Assembly (NCBI RefSeq): GCF_000621625.1
Contig: NZ_JHXV01000027.1
Span: 1-64,000, forward strand
DNA length: 64,000 nt
Direction: 5' to 3'
DNA from: Crocinitomix catalasitica ATCC 23190
GTDB taxonomy: Bacteria; Bacteroidota; Bacteroidia; Flavobacteriales_D; Crocinitomicaceae
The translations under genes were made by a program, and so were the position numbers. The notes below the pieces were generated by a model. That model was not told the DNA's origin, made no database searches, and saw nothing but the letters and a program-made list of their open reading frames with translations. Every line of letters begins with the position of its first letter. Positions within the stretch are counted from its first letter, which is position 1. Positions 35,621-45,551 of the stretch are shown in pieces.

Positions 35621-36066
35621 AGCAGGAACTAAAAAATATCGCAACCGTTTTCTCCATTTTTCACGATGGTGGGATTGTGTCTTGCAAACTAGATAATAAT
35701 TTATTGTCAATCACCGTATCTTGCAAATATCTGGCTGAATTGATCTCTCCTCAATTCGAAAACTTTTATTTAGAATTGAACGGAACAAATCTATTCGAAT
35801 ATATACCTTGGACAAATCAGGAGGAAGAAAGTCTTATAGTAAAAGCTTTACCCGTAATATCTAAATGTGAATTTGAATTAATTAGAGCCAAAGTTGTTGA
35901 TAATCATGTTGAGGTGAACTGTCACGAGCACAACAGCATATTTTTAACACCCGGTGGACATTTTTGCATAAAAGCAGCAGGTATAAAAATCAAGGACGAA
36001 AATGGCAAAACAATTACCATTGACCAATTAAAGTCGATCAATAAAGCTTATTGGAGCAATTTTTAA
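35617..36066 (+). CDS. Cytosolic protein of unknown function
   Basis: A 149-aa protein starting at TTG 35617, overlapping the preceding stop (TTGA). There is no signal peptide. The first part, IFHDGGIVSCKLDNNLLSIT, is a beta pattern that reminds of small immunity-like proteins, but no family can be named. Translational coupling to the gene upstream is likely. Confidence 0.5.
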   Translation: MKQELKNIATVFSIFHDGGIVSCKLDNNLLSITVSCKYLAELISPQFENFYLELNGTNLFEYIPWTNQEEESLIVKALPVISKCEFELIRAKVVDNHVEVNCHEHNSIFLTPGGHFCIKAAGIKIKDENGKTITIDQLKSINKAYWSNF

Positions 36067-36177
36067 AGAATAACTTCTTTTAATTTCTAGAATAGAAGTC
36101 CAACCCCCGCAAATTATTTCAATACAGCACGATTCCCTTTAATGTTCAATTAATTACCAAAGTCAAATAGGAAAACT

Positions 36178-36185
36178 TATATTTG
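36178..36185 (+). promoter_or_regulatory. -7 element TATATTTG upstream of the LRR gene
   Basis: GAAAACTTATATTTGA (36171-36186) is shared with the promoter regions at 44651 and 52265, which continue with a similar AAAACAA sequence. No convincing -33 was found. The leader to the ATG at 36317 would be about 125 nt. Confidence 0.45.
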
Positions 36186-36316
36186 AGTCATACAATTTGT
36201 TAACCTAATTTGAATTCTTTTTAGCTATTTACAAATACTTATTCGTGATAACGCACTGATATTTTGATGTGAATTGATTTAAAAGGAGAAAGTAATATAA
36301 AAATCAGTCAAGAAAT

Positions 36317-38644
36317 ATGTCAGATAAAAAAGCAATAGAACGTCTAGAGAATGCAAATTTCAAAGAGAACTCACCTTACAATAATAGTTTTCGCCTCAAT
36401 GATAAAGGACAGATTGTCTATCTGAATATTTCAGGCGAAGACCTTTCAGAATTTGATTTCATCAACGAATTATCAAATTTGCAGACTTTAAGTTTAAATC
36501 GCATAAAAACAAGTGATTTAAAAACTTTAGCAAATTTACCGAATTTAACAAGCATTGATTTTTCGTATTGTAAGATTCAAGATTTTAAGGTTTTGGCAAG
36601 TCTACCAAATCTTTCCGTTTTGAAGTTCAAAGAAAATAAAATCACAAGTTTCACATTTTTGGAGCAACTCTCCAAATTGAAATCGCTGTCCATTCGTTAT
36701 GAAGATAGGCTGAAGGATTTTGACTTTTTAGAAAAACTTAACCTTGAATCGTTAACACTTGAAGGAGCATATAATAATGATTTTGGTTTTTTAGCACATC
36801 TAAAGGAGTTACAGCACCTCGAATTGCCGATGAACAAAATAACGGAGGTAAATTTTTTAGATGGCTTAACCCAGCTAAGGCACTTAGATTTATCGAGGAA
36901 CTACATCACTGAGGTGAAGATTTCGGAAAGCTTACCCCATCTAAAAGCGCTTAATTTGTCGATGAATAGTTTCGAGAATTTGAGCTTTTTAGATCATTTG
37001 CCGCAGCTAACGACACTTGATCTATCTTACACTGCAATCAATGATTCAAAGCCTTTCGAAGCTTTAACAAAATTGACAACTTTAAACTTGGGCATAACTA
37101 AAATTTCTGATTTTAATTTTTTAGGAAAAATGCAACTTGAATCCTTAAGCCTTAGCGATGCTAATATTGTGACTTTTGAAATTTTTGAAAGTTTGAAGGA
37201 GCTTAAACACCTCAATTTGTCTAGGAATCAAATAGAGGATGTGGCGTTTTTAGAATCTTTACCCGAGCTAACAACACTTGATCTATCTCGAACTAAAATC
37301 ACTGATTCATCACCTTTAGCAGCCTTAACAAAGCTCACCTCTTTGAATTTAGAAAGAACACGAATTTCCGACTTTAGTTTTTTGAGCCAACTTCAACTTG
37401 AATCCTTAATACTAAAAAATACAAAAATTAAGACCTTTGAATTCTTTGATCCTCTAAAAGGACTAAAACACTTAGACTTATCGAATAATAAAATCACAGA
37501 TATCGCTTTTTTAGAGGGCTTTTCTGAACTGACTACACTCGATCTTTCTTCGAATTCATTGGACGATTCAGCACCATTATCAGGTTTAACAAGTCTTACT
37601 TCTTTGATTTTAGAATCAACAGATATAGAAGATTTTAGTTTTATCAAGAACTTATCAAGTCTCAGAAAATTAGATCTATCTGACAATGAATTGGAGGATA
37701 TCAGCTTTTTAGAGCCTTTACACGATTTGCAGTTCTTAAATTTAAGCGAGAATGAAATTTCCGACTTGGAACCATTGGCGAAGCTCACTTTATTGAACAA
37801 TCTAAATCTTGAAACCAATGAAATAACAAGCGTAAAAGCCTTAAAAGATCTAAGTCGACTGACTGAATTGGATTTATCATCGAATGAGATCTCGGATGGT
37901 ACAGGATTAGAAGATAAAACGCATTTAATTGATTTAAATTTGAGTGATAATGAGATTGAGGATATTTCCTTTCTTCAACATTCTATAGATCTAACTTATC
38001 TAAAATTAAATGAAAATAGAATCTCAAATTTAAAGCCGATCGAAAATATGGCTGGGCTCTATTCACTTCGTCTAAATGACAATGAAATTAAAACGATTGA
38101 TGCTTTAAAGAATTTGGAGGGACTAGAAATTCTTATGCTTGATAATAATCAAATCGTAGACATTAAGCCACTTGAAAACCTTCCGAAATTGCGTGATTTA
38201 AAGCACGAAGGGAATAATATTCCAATTGAAGAAGAAGTAATATCCGATGCAGATCTTGCTAGATACAAGGAATGTTATCTGAAATTTCAAGCATTAGAAG
38301 AAAAACCACAAGGGATGACTTGTGAAATTGGAGATCCTTTAGAATTTGGCGACATGACTTTTCGTTTAGATGAATTTGATTCCTTTTACGATATGTTAGA
38401 GATGCTCGAAATGAAGAGTTTTGATGAAGAATTATTGGTGAGATTCCCCCAATATGTTGCTTTAGCTGCGGTTGATTTAGAAAGGGTTCAATTATTTGAT
38501 TCTTTCTGTGAATATGTATTGTTTGTAGATACAAGTTCCCCTAAATATCCTGTTGTAATTTTTGATTATACCACCCAATTTGATGTTGTTTATGAAACCT
38601 TTGAAGCGTTTTATAATGAGTTAAGCGTTTACGAAGGGAATTGA
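36317..38644 (+). CDS. Leucine-rich repeat protein, cytosolic
   Basis: A 775-aa protein with no signal peptide. About 27 repeats of 22 residues run from residue ~35 to ~640 with the pattern LxxLxxLDLSxNxIxDIxFL; many are internalin-like. The last 130 residues form a separate domain with SFYDMLEMLEMKSF and PKYPVVIFDYTTQFDVVYET, which resembles the end of SUKH/SMI1 proteins only weakly. The LRR would be a protein-binding scaffold inside the cell. No partner gene is adjacent. Confidence 0.85.
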   Translation: MSDKKAIERLENANFKENSPYNNSFRLNDKGQIVYLNISGEDLSEFDFINELSNLQTLSLNRIKTSDLKTLANLPNLTSIDFSYCKIQDFKVLASLPNLSVLKFKENKITSFTFLEQLSKLKSLSIRYEDRLKDFDFLEKLNLESLTLEGAYNNDFGFLAHLKELQHLELPMNKITEVNFLDGLTQLRHLDLSRNYITEVKISESLPHLKALNLSMNSFENLSFLDHLPQLTTLDLSYTAINDSKPFEALTKLTTLNLGITKISDFNFLGKMQLESLSLSDANIVTFEIFESLKELKHLNLSRNQIEDVAFLESLPELTTLDLSRTKITDSSPLAALTKLTSLNLERTRISDFSFLSQLQLESLILKNTKIKTFEFFDPLKGLKHLDLSNNKITDIAFLEGFSELTTLDLSSNSLDDSAPLSGLTSLTSLILESTDIEDFSFIKNLSSLRKLDLSDNELEDISFLEPLHDLQFLNLSENEISDLEPLAKLTLLNNLNLETNEITSVKALKDLSRLTELDLSSNEISDGTGLEDKTHLIDLNLSDNEIEDISFLQHSIDLTYLKLNENRISNLKPIENMAGLYSLRLNDNEIKTIDALKNLEGLEILMLDNNQIVDIKPLENLPKLRDLKHEGNNIPIEEEVISDADLARYKECYLKFQALEEKPQGMTCEIGDPLEFGDMTFRLDEFDSFYDMLEMLEMKSFDEELLVRFPQYVALAAVDLERVQLFDSFCEYVLFVDTSSPKYPVVIFDYTTQFDVVYETFEAFYNELSVYEGN

Positions 38645-38759
38645 TTTATTCTCGTTGCATCGGCTGAGGTTGAAAAAGCTCCAAAGCTAAAATAGAGAAA
38701 ACTCTACCAATGTCAAGTGTTTTTAAACCTGTTGACATAGGGTTGTCATATGTCACGCA

Positions 38760-38767
38760 TAATTTTG
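38760..38767 (+). promoter_or_regulatory. -7 element TAATTTTG that sets the hydrolase start
   Basis: TAATTTTG matches TAnnTTTG. It lies downstream of the in-frame ATG at 38750, which therefore cannot be the start; the ATG at 38795 fits a short leader. Confidence 0.5.
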
Positions 38768-38794
38768 TCTCAATTAATAATTAAAAAAGTAAAA

Positions 38795-39760
38795 ATGACA
38801 AAAGAATTGAATGTGATGTATAATCCAAATGATTTTCCTAAGCCCAGTTTAATCTCTGTAAATGGCATAACATTAGAAGTTTTTGAAGCAGGGCAAGAAA
38901 ATGAAGGTAATCCTATTGTACTATGCCACGGTTGGCCAGAGCATGCCTTTTCATGGCGGCATCAAATACCTGCACTTGTTGCCGCAGGTTATCATGTCAT
39001 CATCCCAAATCAAAGAGGGTATGGAAATTCATCTCGCCCAACAGAAGTTACGGCCTATGATATTGAACATTTAACAGGTGATCTTGTTGGACTACTCGAT
39101 CATTTTGGATATGATTCGGCTACTTTTATTGGACATGATTGGGGGGCAATGGTCGTTTGGTGGTTGACAATATTACATCCAAAACGGGTGAATAAATTGA
39201 TAAACTTAAGCGTTCCTTACCAAGAGCGTTGGGATAAACCTTGGATTGAATTAATGGAAGCAATGCTCGGCGGGGATTTCTATTTCGTTCATTTCAATAG
39301 ACAACCAGGTTTAGCAGACGCTATATTTGAAGAGAATACTCACCAATTTCTACGCAATATGTACAGAAAGAACCTGCCTCTTGTAGCACCAGAACCTGGC
39401 ATGATGATGATCAATATTGCACAAGCTGAGCAACCAATTGGCGAACCAATAATGAGTGAAATCGAATTGGAAGTTTTTGTTTCCGCCTTTAAAGCATCAG
39501 GATTCACCGGTGGTGTAAATTGGTATAGAAACCTCGATAGAAATTGGCATTTATTAGCTAACGTAGATCCAATTATTCAACAACCGGCACTCATGATATA
39601 CGGAGAGAAGGATTCAATAGTAAAAGCTGAAAATTTAGCAGATTTTGTGCCAAATGTAGAAGTGGTCAATTTGGATTGTGGTCATTGGATTCAGCAAGAA
39701 AAACCTGAAGAAACAAACCAGATTATTCTAAAATGGTTGGAGAAGCAAGCAGTCAAATAA
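38795..39760 (+). CDS. Alpha/beta hydrolase, epoxide-hydrolase-like
   Basis: A 321-aa cytosolic protein, start chosen from the -7 element at 38760. The oxyanion motif HGWPEHAFSWR (about 45), nucleophile Asp in GHDWGA (about 114) and His in CGHWIQQEKP (about 296) are those of soluble epoxide hydrolases. Substrate unknown. A second, exported relative is encoded at 33662. Followed by a strong terminator. Confidence 0.9.
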   Translation: MTKELNVMYNPNDFPKPSLISVNGITLEVFEAGQENEGNPIVLCHGWPEHAFSWRHQIPALVAAGYHVIIPNQRGYGNSSRPTEVTAYDIEHLTGDLVGLLDHFGYDSATFIGHDWGAMVVWWLTILHPKRVNKLINLSVPYQERWDKPWIELMEAMLGGDFYFVHFNRQPGLADAIFEENTHQFLRNMYRKNLPLVAPEPGMMMINIAQAEQPIGEPIMSEIELEVFVSAFKASGFTGGVNWYRNLDRNWHLLANVDPIIQQPALMIYGEKDSIVKAENLADFVPNVEVVNLDCGHWIQQEKPEETNQIILKWLEKQAVK

Positions 39761-39842
39761 TTGTAAAATGTTTCGAGGATAAAGAAATCAACTGATTTGC
39801 CCCTTGAATATTATTTACAATAACATATACTTACGCATTCAG

Positions 39843-39888
39843 AATCGCATACCAATTTTTACTTCGGTAAAAGGTCTGCGATTTTTTG
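39843..39888 (+). terminator. Rho-independent terminator after the epoxide-hydrolase-like gene
   Basis: AATCGCA/TGCGATT, ACC/GGT and TTTTAC/GTAAAA pair around a TTCG loop, followed by TTTTTTG. It lies 83 bp after the stop codon. The best terminator in the window. Confidence 0.8.
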
Positions 39889-40083
39889 TTTAAAACCAAG
39901 AATACAATCTTAAAATCTTCGTATTTTGTCTAATGTAGAATACTTCAAATTTCATATGTTGATATAAACGGTGTTATATGGGGGTAAAAGCTAATCAATA
40001 ATTGAATGGCAAACTTTCTTTTCACAAAAAAAAATCGATAATCTACGAAATAGACTGTTTCAATTTACCGTTATTTGTAATTG

Positions 40084-41079
40084 ATGTCAAAACTTATAAA
40101 TTTTCTATTAATACTTGTTGTATTTAATTCCTGTAATAATCCTGCAGATAAACTTCAAGGTATATGGATCGCGTCCTATGGATTTCAAGATGAATCGGAT
40201 ATTATACGCACTGTTCAAAGCGTCCGACTAAAAGTAATTGAATTTGAAAATAATAAAATCCATATTAAAACATTCCACGAATTTAATGGTGAATCTAGGG
40301 ACACTGCAGTTACTTATGAGTTTAGTTTTTCGAATAATACGGTTCATTATGGAGAAGAGTCCTGGAGAATAGAATCAATCGAAAAAGATAGTTTTGTTGT
40401 GTTTAGACCCAATAATACTTTTATCGTTTATAAAAAAGTAGAAATTCGCGAATCACCTATGCCAGAATTCGATAAAGACCTTTATGAATTTACTTTTAAT
40501 GAATGGAAAGACACTATACAGTTTGTTGATGGTGGATTATTAATGAGAATTAATGAGTATCATACCGGAAATGGATGGATGCATCGTTGGTATATTAGTA
40601 ATTATAAAAAGTTGAAATTTCTTGTGATTATAGGTCAATTTGAAATACCTTATCTAATTACAAAAGTGGACTCCTTTAAAACAGAGATTCAGTTATATAA
40701 AGAGTCAACCTTTAAAGGATCGATTAAAAAGGTTGATTTAAGTCAATTTAAACATGTTTTAGAAGGCAAATGGCAAATGTCAAATGGGGGCGATGTTTTA
40801 GCGTTACTTCCTTGTTTCGACCGAAGCGGCACTTTAGTAATTCAAGATTCCATCGGTAGTGTAACGTTTAAGAAAGATGAACTGATAATAAACCAGTTTG
40901 GGAGAACGGAGAATATTAAATATTGGAAAGACATGATGAATCGATTTTTAGTAATTGAAGTACCAAATGACTCCAGTGAGTGCAGCTGTATTGACCTTTC
41001 GTGGTTAAATGATTCGACAATCTCCATGGAAATTCCAATGAATTACAGGAAAATAATATTGACCAAGCAATCAAAATGA
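40084..41079 (+). CDS. Lipoprotein of unknown function
   Basis: A 331-aa lipoprotein (LVVFNSC, Cys at residue 17), starting at ATG 40084. Two lipocalin-like repeats may be present, as both halves read LQGIWIAS... and LEGKWQMSNGG... followed by beta strands. Its stop overlaps the start of the YdeI-like gene (ATGA). No function assigned. Confidence 0.6.
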   Translation: MSKLINFLLILVVFNSCNNPADKLQGIWIASYGFQDESDIIRTVQSVRLKVIEFENNKIHIKTFHEFNGESRDTAVTYEFSFSNNTVHYGEESWRIESIEKDSFVVFRPNNTFIVYKKVEIRESPMPEFDKDLYEFTFNEWKDTIQFVDGGLLMRINEYHTGNGWMHRWYISNYKKLKFLVIIGQFEIPYLITKVDSFKTEIQLYKESTFKGSIKKVDLSQFKHVLEGKWQMSNGGDVLALLPCFDRSGTLVIQDSIGSVTFKKDELIINQFGRTENIKYWKDMMNRFLVIEVPNDSSECSCIDLSWLNDSTISMEIPMNYRKIILTKQSK

Positions 41080-41657
41080 CAAAAAAAGAATTAGAAACAT
41101 ATTGTCCTAAAAGCCCTGAGGAATGGCGGGAATGGTTAGAAAAACATCATGAAATAAAACAGTCTATCTGGCTTATTTATTATCGGTCGTCAACGAATAT
41201 GGATACACTGACTTGGAGTGAAGCAGTGGATGAAGCCCTTTGTTTTGGATGGATTGATAGCACCAAAAAGACGATTGACGATGAAAAGTATATGCAATAT
41301 TTCAGTAAACGAAAAAAGCAGAGCAATTGGTCGAGAATTAATAAAGAAAAAATTGAGCAATTAACCGAAAAAGGATTGATGTTCGAGGCAGGTGAGGAAA
41401 GTGTTAAAATTGCCAAAGAAAACGGTTCGTGGAATATTTTGGATGATATTGAAAATTTGGTCATGCCTGAGGATCTCAAAATTGCACTGAATGTAAATCC
41501 CGCAGCGATGGAATTTTATGAAAACCATTCGAATTCAATTAAAAAAGGCATGTTGTATTGGGTGAAAAGTGCCAAAAGAACAGAAACGAGAGAGAAAAGA
41601 ATCTCGGAGATCGTAAGCGCAGCGCTCATGGGCAAAAAACCAAAACACTTTGGGTAA
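41076..41657 (+). CDS. YdeI/OmpD-associated family protein
   Basis: A 193-aa cytosolic protein. The signature SPEEWREWLEKHHEIKQSIW, LTWSEAVDEALCFGWIDS and YFSKRKKQSNWSRINKEKI define the YdeI family, reported in Gram-positive and Gram-negative bacteria and linked in some species to resistance against antimicrobial peptides. It overlaps the lipoprotein gene by 4 bp. Confidence 0.9.
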   Translation: MTKKELETYCPKSPEEWREWLEKHHEIKQSIWLIYYRSSTNMDTLTWSEAVDEALCFGWIDSTKKTIDDEKYMQYFSKRKKQSNWSRINKEKIEQLTEKGLMFEAGEESVKIAKENGSWNILDDIENLVMPEDLKIALNVNPAAMEFYENHSNSIKKGMLYWVKSAKRTETREKRISEIVSAALMGKKPKHFG

Positions 41658-41748
41658 AAACCATTTTTTAAAAACTTCCTGCGTCAATCAATTCCTTTAT
41701 TTTTGTAAGAATCAAATTTGTATTAAATTAATAGACCAACCTTTTTAT

Positions 41749-42372
41749 ATGAAGTATTTACTCTTTATAATCATGTTCCTTAATCTAAATGCATTTGCGC
41801 AAGATGAACGGATGTCGATGAGTGCGCATATTGGATATTGTATGAGTAATACGCTTTTTTCAGAGACTGCTCAATCGAATTTTTGTTATAATGCAGGCAT
41901 AGAATTAAGACATCGATTAGGTGTTTCCAATTTTTTCCTACAATCAGGCATTCGGTGGAATGAATATGGGTTTCAAGATATGCGGAATGAATATATCGTT
42001 GACGGTTCCAATACTATTGTGAACAGTTATATGCACGAATCGACTATATTTTTACTTTCAATTCCTATTATCACTACATATAAATTAAAATCATTTATTC
42101 CTGGACTAACAATTAGTGCAGGACCTCAATTATCCTTCTACATGTTTAGTAAATCGGAGGGCTTTGACGATGTTATTTTCAGTTCAGGGAATTATGCACC
42201 TACAAGTCTTAGTTTTCATACTGCCGTAGGTTACGAGTATGCGATAAGTGAAAAATGGATCCTTGGCGCTGAGGTCAATTCAAATTTTAATTTTCCAATT
42301 GGCTGGTTTTTTGGCTCAGAAGGGGAGTATAATTGCGGACTCGCTTTAACAGGGAGGTATATTTTAAAATAA
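41749..42372 (+). CDS. Outer-membrane beta-barrel protein
   Basis: A 207-aa protein from the ATG at 41749; an in-frame TTG at 41650 would add 33 residues that have no signal-sequence character. The signal peptide (MKYLLFIIMFLNLNAFAQ) is followed by alternating beta strands (FFLQSGIRWNEYGF, TISAGPQLSFYMF, SFHTAVGYEYAISEKWILGA) ending in Phe-rich strands, as in small porin-like OmpA/PorT-type barrels. Confidence 0.75.
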   Translation: MKYLLFIIMFLNLNAFAQDERMSMSAHIGYCMSNTLFSETAQSNFCYNAGIELRHRLGVSNFFLQSGIRWNEYGFQDMRNEYIVDGSNTIVNSYMHESTIFLLSIPIITTYKLKSFIPGLTISAGPQLSFYMFSKSEGFDDVIFSSGNYAPTSLSFHTAVGYEYAISEKWILGAEVNSNFNFPIGWFFGSEGEYNCGLALTGRYILK

Positions 42373-42479
42373 AAACAGCTTTACTCAAGAAATAAGAACA
42401 TAACCTTTTAAAATAGGTATTCAATTATAAAAGTCCTTTACAATAACGAAGATTGATTAGCTTCTTCACGATCAAATTT

Positions 42480-44462
42480 ATGCCAAGCAAAACAGTATTA
42501 ACTATCGGAATTCTTGCACATGTCGATGCGGGTAAGACATCAATTACAGAATCACTGCTTCATCATTCAGGTGCAACGTCATCATTGGGTAGTGTAGATA
42601 AAGGTTCTGCTATTACGGATGATTTATCGATGGAAAAAAGTCGAGGCATTTCTATCAAAGCATCAGCCGTTAGTTTTGTTTGGGAGGATATTGAATTCCA
42701 GCTGGTCGACACTCCTGGACATATTGATTTTTCGGCAGAAGTTGATCGTTCGCTTTCAATATTAGATGGCGTGATTCTGGTCGTTTCAGCGAAAGAGGGT
42801 GTTCAGGCACATACCCTTAATTTATGGGAGAGTTTGGTCGAACGAGGCTTGCCAGTGATTATTTTCTTTAATAAAATCGATCGAGCAGGGGTTGATGTTG
42901 AACGCGTTTTTATGGAGTTTCAGAAAGATTTAGGCGCAAAACTTTTTGCTTTGAATTATCCTGATTTAAGTCTTCCAGGTCAGCCTAAATTAATCGATTT
43001 TGTGGATTGCGCTCAATATAAAGAAACAACCATTCTAGATACTTCAATGGAGAATTTGGCAGAATGTGACGAAGCTTTTCTTGCACAATATCTCGAAGGA
43101 GAAACAGCTGATTTAGGTCAGGTTTTAAAGCGAGGAAAGGATAAAATAAAATCCGGAGCGCTTTATGGAGCCTTATTCGGAAGTGCAAAATTAGGGTTAG
43201 GTATAAACGAATTATTAAATAGTATATCGAACTTAATTCCTCGACCAAAAAATTACCATACAACGCAGGCGTCGAAAGTTTTCAAGGTGACTTTCGATGA
43301 GAAAAAAGGGAAGTTGGCTTATATAAAGTCGTATGGAGAACAACTAAAAAGCAAGGACGTCATTCGTTCGCAATCGCTAGACAAAGACATTAAAATTAAC
43401 CAGATTTATAAACCGCATCTTGGCGATTTAATTCAAATATCAACATTAGAGCAAGGTGAGATAGGGGTGATTACCACTTCAGATATTATCTATTCTGGCG
43501 ATGTTTTAGGGATAGAAAATCTCGATGATGAATTTTCAAAAATCAGTAAAGCCGTACTTGGTGTACAAGTCATTGCTGTAGATGAAAAAGATTATCAAAA
43601 ACTAGGAGAAGCTTTAGATATCTTGAATATTGAAGACCCGATTTTGGACTTTAAGTGGTTTAAAGAAGATAAAGAATTCCACATAAAAATATTAGGCCCC
43701 ATTCAAACAGAGGTATTAAAAGAGAACCTCATTCAAAGATGGGGAATTGAGGCCGAATTCCACCAACCAAAAGTCATTTACAAAGAAACACCGGCAACTT
43801 CAGCAGAAGGTTATGTTCGGTATTGGATGCCAAAACCATGTTGGGCCATTATGACCTTTTTAATAGAGCCGGCACCCTTAGGAAGTGGTGTTTCATTTGA
43901 TTCGAAAGTTAGAACGAGTGACATCAGCAATAAGTATTTAAACGAAGTCAAGCGCGCCATTCCTTGGTCGTTAAAACAAGGCATTCATGGTTATGAGGTA
44001 ACAGATTTGTCCATAACGTTGATTGAAGGGAGTGAGCACAATGTGCATTCCAATCCTGGTGATTTTTTATTGGCTACACCAATGGGCGTACTCAGAGGAT
44101 TAGAAAATGCGGGCTCAGATTTAATAGAGCCGATGTATGCTTTTGAAATCAAGGCCAATCAAGATTTATTAGGACCAATTGCAAGTGACTTAAACCAAAT
44201 GAAGGCGATGATTGATGCGCCAGTTTTCGAACATGACTTTTTTACCTTATCAGGACGTGTTTCAGTTGCAGAAGCCATGAATTATTCGATAAAATTTAAT
44301 GCGACCACTTCAGGTAAAGGTCGATTAAAATTGATTTTGGATGGTTATGAAAAAACAACCACAACACCAGATAAAATTCGAGGTTATAAAGGCGTTTCAC
44401 CGCTAGATGAATCGCGATGGATTCTGCATATGCGCGGCGCTTTTAAAGCAGACGAACGGTAA
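42480..44462 (+). CDS. TetM-like translational GTPase (ribosomal-protection/EF-G group)
   Basis: A 660-aa protein starting MPSKTVLTIGILAHVDAGKTS. GTPase motifs: G1 AHVDAGKTS (13-21), G2 SRGISIKAS, G3 DTPGH (77-81), G4 NKID (131-134) and G5 in GSAKLGLG. Domains II to V of the EF-G type follow, ending with GRVSVAEAMNYSIKFN and GFKGVSPLDE-type sequence. Ribosomal-protection proteins such as Tet(M) are about 640 aa and EF-G about 700. It may release an antibiotic from the ribosome or be an uncharacterised factor; the resistance role is inferred, not shown. Stands alone. Confidence 0.9.
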   Translation: MPSKTVLTIGILAHVDAGKTSITESLLHHSGATSSLGSVDKGSAITDDLSMEKSRGISIKASAVSFVWEDIEFQLVDTPGHIDFSAEVDRSLSILDGVILVVSAKEGVQAHTLNLWESLVERGLPVIIFFNKIDRAGVDVERVFMEFQKDLGAKLFALNYPDLSLPGQPKLIDFVDCAQYKETTILDTSMENLAECDEAFLAQYLEGETADLGQVLKRGKDKIKSGALYGALFGSAKLGLGINELLNSISNLIPRPKNYHTTQASKVFKVTFDEKKGKLAYIKSYGEQLKSKDVIRSQSLDKDIKINQIYKPHLGDLIQISTLEQGEIGVITTSDIIYSGDVLGIENLDDEFSKISKAVLGVQVIAVDEKDYQKLGEALDILNIEDPILDFKWFKEDKEFHIKILGPIQTEVLKENLIQRWGIEAEFHQPKVIYKETPATSAEGYVRYWMPKPCWAIMTFLIEPAPLGSGVSFDSKVRTSDISNKYLNEVKRAIPWSLKQGIHGYEVTDLSITLIEGSEHNVHSNPGDFLLATPMGVLRGLENAGSDLIEPMYAFEIKANQDLLGPIASDLNQMKAMIDAPVFEHDFFTLSGRVSVAEAMNYSIKFNATTSGKGRLKLILDGYEKTTTTPDKIRGYKGVSPLDESRWILHMRGAFKADER

Positions 44463-44808
44463 TTTTGAGGGATTGAATGTTGAATTTATGTACCGAATAG
44501 CAGTTTTATCCCGCTACCATGAATCTCGATTCTAATCCGGAGCATTTCTTAGTTTGACAATTTAACCTCAAATATTAACCATTTCCTCGCCCTTCTAATA
44601 TATTTTTATTATTAATGCTCAGCGACTTACCGATATTGAATTGAAAAACTTATATTTGATAAAACAACCTGACTTGATTTTTTTTTATCGTTTTACAAAT
44701 ATTTACAAGCGTTTACAAATGAATACTGAAGGGAGTTCATATAAAAGGAATATCACACATAATTTTGATATTGGTACGTTGTACTTCATTATAACCAACC
44801 ACTAACTA
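44463..44808. other. 346-bp interval with promoter
   Basis: No gene. The notable content is the promoter motif at 44651-44658 and the following TTTACAAATATTTACAAGC repeats (TTTACAA at about 44694-44719, three times). It serves the DUF6090 gene. Confidence 0.45.
44651..44658 (+). promoter_or_regulatory. -7 element TATATTTG upstream of the DUF6090 gene
   Basis: AAAACTTATATTTGATAAAA here (44645-44664) is identical to 52259-52278 and agrees with 36172-36186 at its start. The leader to the ATG at 44809 would be about 145 nt. The shared context suggests the same sigma/activator combination. Confidence 0.5.
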
Positions 44809-45531
44809 ATGATAAAATTCTTTAGAAAAATTAGACAAAAACTACTCGCTGAAAATAAATTCAGCAAGTATCTGATTTATGCAATCGGAGAAATTTTTCT
44901 TGTGGTAATTGGAATTTTGATTGCATTGCAGATTAATAATTGGAATGAAGTTCAAAAGGGCAAAATGAAAGCAACCACTATTTTGAAAGAAATTCGTTCA
45001 GATATGTTTAAAGATTTAGAGTTAATCGAAGAATTAAAACCTTATTGGGGAAGAGAGATTATGTATTTTAAAAAGGTTTTACCTTCATTTAATCCTCGAA
45101 AAGAAATAACTTCCTTTGTAGGCTTTGATACTATTAGCAAAATATCTTATTCGGAGTTATTTGGATATGATATGCCCTTTCGGTCAAGTACAAGTGCCTA
45201 CGATGCAATGATTGCTGATGGCAATTCTGACCTTATAATAAATGACACCTTATATTCAAATATTCAAAGGTTTTATACTTTTAATGCACCTACCAATGAA
45301 AATCTATTTGAAATCTTGAGACAGGAATCATCTGATTTAAATTATAAATATGCTCATATAATAGCTTATAAACCATATAAAAACATTAGAGATTTAACGG
45401 ATGAGTATTTAATTGCTGATCTTAATATTTATTTTCAATCAAAGAATTTTTATTATTGGAGAACATTTGTAATAAACCAGGAAAGCCTTAAGGGGATTAT
45501 TTCTCAAATTGACAAAGAATTAGAACAATAG
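44809..45531 (+). CDS. DUF6090-family membrane protein
   Basis: A 240-aa protein with the family start IKFFRKIRQKLLAENKFSKY, a single membrane helix (AIGEIFLVVIGILIALQINN, about residues 25-44), then a periplasmic domain of about 190 residues. This is a large family in Flavobacteriia with no known function. Its gene has a separate promoter. Confidence 0.9.
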   Translation: MIKFFRKIRQKLLAENKFSKYLIYAIGEIFLVVIGILIALQINNWNEVQKGKMKATTILKEIRSDMFKDLELIEELKPYWGREIMYFKKVLPSFNPRKEITSFVGFDTISKISYSELFGYDMPFRSSTSAYDAMIADGNSDLIINDTLYSNIQRFYTFNAPTNENLFEILRQESSDLNYKYAHIIAYKPYKNIRDLTDEYLIADLNIYFQSKNFYYWRTFVINQESLKGIISQIDKELEQ

Positions 45532-45551
45532 CTAAAAATAACGAAAGCACA

